From Edolisoma coerulescens (taxonomy: Eukaryota; Chordata; Aves; Passeriformes; Campephagidae), in contig VWZW01006279.1 of the NCBI GenBank assembly GCA_013397115.1, positions 2,164,357-2,228,356 of the forward strand: a DNA stretch of 64,000 nt, written 5' to 3'. The notes beneath the pieces are model-generated. The model had not been told where the DNA came from. It did not search any database and saw nothing but the letters and a program-made list of their open reading frames with translations. Positions 61,271-64,000 of this stretch are shown piece after piece. The position numbers and the translations under genes are program-made. Position 1 is the first letter of the stretch, and every line of letters begins with the position of its first letter.

Positions 61271-61945
61271 AGAAAAAGGGTCAAAATTATCTGCTCCCAG
61301 CAGTGAGAATTACTGCTTCTCCAACTTCCATGGAGCAGTGCCAGTTTGCTTCAGTGAGAAGTGGGGTTGGCAAGCAGGTACAGATGTGAATAATTAGGCT
61401 GAGTAAGCTGTCCAGCCAAGAAGACATCTGCCCTTCACAGGAGAGATTTTTCTAGAAAAGGTTAATGCCTTCTCCTTTGAATTACTGTGTGGCAGCTGCA
61501 GATGACATCAGATTTTTGGCCATACTGTATTATATCAGCATATACAAAGCATCCAGGGAAGACTAAGCACTGCTTGAGACTGTAATCAGAGCAATGGTCA
61601 ACACTATCACAATAAATAACATCATTAAGAGATTTCTTGATCTTGTGGTTGTGTTTAAAAGTAGGGATATCTTTAAAATATCGGGGTATATGCAGATGGA
61701 ACAAAAGCACCAAGGGCTCAGGAACCTTCCTGGTAATCAACCCACAAGGAACACACAGATCTCAGGTACACATGTGAAACTCATCTGCTTTCAACTAAAG
61801 CCAGCAGCTCAGGAAGATGCCAGGGTATGTAACCAAAGGATCCATATAGCTGTATTTTGGCACTACTCAGAAAAGCCGAGGCGAAGTAGGTTAATTAAAA
61901 TTCGTGTGTCATTTCCATTTCCTCTCCATGTCTACAAGACTGTTT
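61271..61945. other. noncoding DNA, no gene seen
   Basis: A 128-codon plus frame at 61594-61980 runs into the tandem duplication that follows. It has no recognisable domain. Confidence 0.55.
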
Positions 61946-61987
61946 ATTCTCACCATCTGAAAGAGATTCTCACCATCTGAAAGAGAT
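61946..61987. repeat. perfect 20-base tandem duplication
   Basis: ATTCTCACCATCTGAAAGAG occurs twice without mismatch (61946-61965 and 61966-61985), followed by the first two bases of a third copy. The lack of any mismatch suggests a recent event or an assembly artefact. Confidence 0.92.
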
Positions 61988-64000
61988 ATTAATTGCTGCT
62001 CTTGCTTTGTGAGAATAAACACTACAAGAGATCAAGTTCCCTAGTGAAGCCTTCTCAGTTTTGCTTTTAAACCCCAATGGAACAGCTTGAAAGGGCTGCT
62101 TTTATCTGCACAGCAATTGGCTTAGGATGCAAGCCTAGGGTGAAGTCCATTACCAGTTGTCCACCAAAATTTTGTTGACAAAGACTACATCAGCATTTGC
62201 TTCCCATTTCTATCAGTCACAGCTCAATGTAGTAAGAAGATTTTGTCCATATATTAGGTTTAGGCTATTTGCTTCAAATAATCCCCTTCCTTCATCGTTT
62301 GTGCCAGCACTGTGGTAGTTGAAGTGATTGGGAGCAGGTTGGATCCCAAAACAAGATCTTGCACACAACCTGGAGAGACACAGTATGGAGAGAATGCATA
62401 TGCTAGCTCATCGATATTTCAACATTGGTGCAGCATCAATGCTGACGTGAGGCCTAACAAGGACTGCGTTGCTGCATGGCTCATGGTGCATCTTGGAGAT
62501 TGCTTATCTCCTGCCAGCATAATACCTTGTAGTAGTACAGAGCACACAGTTTGGTGGTGATTTCTTCCCCCATACCAGAGATCACTGGGTGGTGCAGTCA
62601 GTGCCAGTCCAAAGCTAGCATAGTACCCATGACTGGTTTGATGTCGGCATCACTTCCATTGTGTCTGTAGGCGTGTTTTTTAAGTCCTGGGTGCTTAGAC
62701 TTGTAGAGCCTGACAGTGTCTGTGATGTGAATGTTTCCCTTTTCCCAACATCACTTCTTTCCAGGCCTTCAAAGCAACTACAGCAAAAAACAATAATGTG
62801 TTTCAGCTGGATGGGCAATGTCAGTCCCTCAACTCCAGGAACATGAGGCCAACAAAACTGGACAAAATACAAACCAAGGTGCAATCTGCCTACTGTCAGA
62901 CCCCAATCTACCTGACAATGATGCTGACCTTCATTGGAGTCCGGGTGGAAATGGTATGGTTGAGGTATGGAATAATACACCCACAGATTTCACTGATCCT
63001 GGCAGAAGGCTGATCTGCAGCCCTGCGACGAGCCACTGAAAAAAATATGATAGGAAAAATCAGTGTCCAAGGCAAAGTGAGATGCTGTAGAGTGAAATAC
63101 AATTCTTGTAGGTTTTAACCAGCCCAAGGAAGTACTATGCATGTGCTAATGAACCATCCAGCTGACAGCAGGAGAGCAGCTGTATCCAACAGGCCAAAAA
63201 AGTTACGTTACACTATTCATAGACCATTGTATTTCAGAAAGGTTTAACAAGGAACACCCATATTACAGAACATGTAGCAGCTGGTGATGAAGGAGACTAG
63301 ATAGCCCTTCAGCAAGAGAATGAAGGTTAGACAAAAGAAACTGGACTATGCTGCTCATGCAGGAGAGTAGGGAAGCTCCGGCAAGTGTGCATATTTGACG
63401 GGTCTTTCAGCTCCTGGAAGAGTTTTGGCAGGGCTGTAGATCAGGCTTATATTATTTTCAAAAATGAAACATCTCTACCAAATAGTTGGAAGAAGTGCAT
63501 TAAAAAAACCAAAATATATTTTTAAAATTCAGCTGACACTTGCCTATGAATGTAAAAATTCAAAAGTTGGTCATGCAGTACCTGTTAGCCACTTGAGTTA
63601 CATATGGTGTGGATGAAATGGATTTCAACTAAGCATAAAGAAAAGGAATTACTGTGGTATACTTTCAGCCAAAATTTCTAGAAAAGTGACAGAGACTATA
63701 AATAATGAATTTCGAAGAAGAGACAGTCTGTGAGTACTTCTCAGTTAATGGTATTTCTTTTGTCTCTCAACCAGTTATTCACCTGAACACTTTAGTTCTC
63801 AAGAGATCTAGAGTGATGCAAAAAACCTACCTCTCTTGCAGCATCTGTTTACAGAAGCTGTACCTGCTGCAGAGACATCACAACAAAACAAATTTGGCTT
63901 CAGTGCTAATTTGCTCACAGTAAGTGTCACTTGAGACAAAAGCTAGCTAGACCTGGAGTAATAGATGGCAATCTCCATAAATGTATCCGAACTAAATACT
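61988..64000. other. noncoding DNA, no gene seen
   Basis: No gene supported. Overlapping frames on both strands at 62312-63040 (61-121 codons) match nothing I recognise. No repeat family was identified. Confidence 0.5.

Noticed and set aside
62312..63040. Group of frames on both strands suspected as a retrocopy
   Set aside because: No frame resembles a known protein, there is no poly-A tail and no frame is continuous across the block.

Overview
This window looks like nuclear DNA of a bird, probably a songbird. The best evidence is at least five CR1 LINE fragments with the avian-type 3' end, made of degenerate 8-base repeats such as ATTCTGTG. Two LTR fragments resemble, from memory, bird endogenous retrovirus LTRs. 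A 16-base N gap and an isolated N show it comes from a draft assembly. No operons, ribosome-binding sites, tRNA or rRNA genes, CRISPR arrays or phage genes were seen.

I find no protein-coding gene or exon that I can support. The longest open frames are about 150-190 codons, about what chance gives in 64 kb of AT-moderate DNA. They have no recognisable domains, no low-complexity-free conserved blocks, and no chain of exons with matching splice sites. The window reads as a gene desert or part of a very long intron.

Layout. Positions 1-26.6 kb are mostly single-copy noncoding DNA with a few low-complexity patches and AT-rich islands that look like conserved enhancers (about 4.1-4.5, 7.4-7.6 and 23.6-23.9 kb). 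At 27.5-28.1 kb lies a minus-strand solo LTR with TATA, CCAAT, GC-box and polyadenylation motifs. It directly abuts the most enhancer-like block of the window (28.1-28.8 kb). From 31.7 to 32.1 kb CpG density is locally high. From 33 to 43 kb there are a CR1 tail, an assembly gap next to a poly-C run, weak MIR-like and L2-like relics, the longest CR1 copy (41.8-42.4 kb, plus strand) and more enhancer-like blocks. From 43 to 54 kb the DNA is mostly plain with blocks at 47.2, 48.6 and 52.4 kb. From 54.5 to 59.4 kb sit a CR1 fragment followed by a plus-strand LTR piece, then two more CR1 fragments. The final 5 kb are plain apart from a 20-base perfect tandem duplication.

Because no genes are present, there is no pathway to describe. 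The plausible function of the window is long-range regulation of a developmental gene outside it. That is inferred from base composition and motif clustering alone; no alignment could be run. I did not find a previously undescribed biological system, and nothing here should be read as one.
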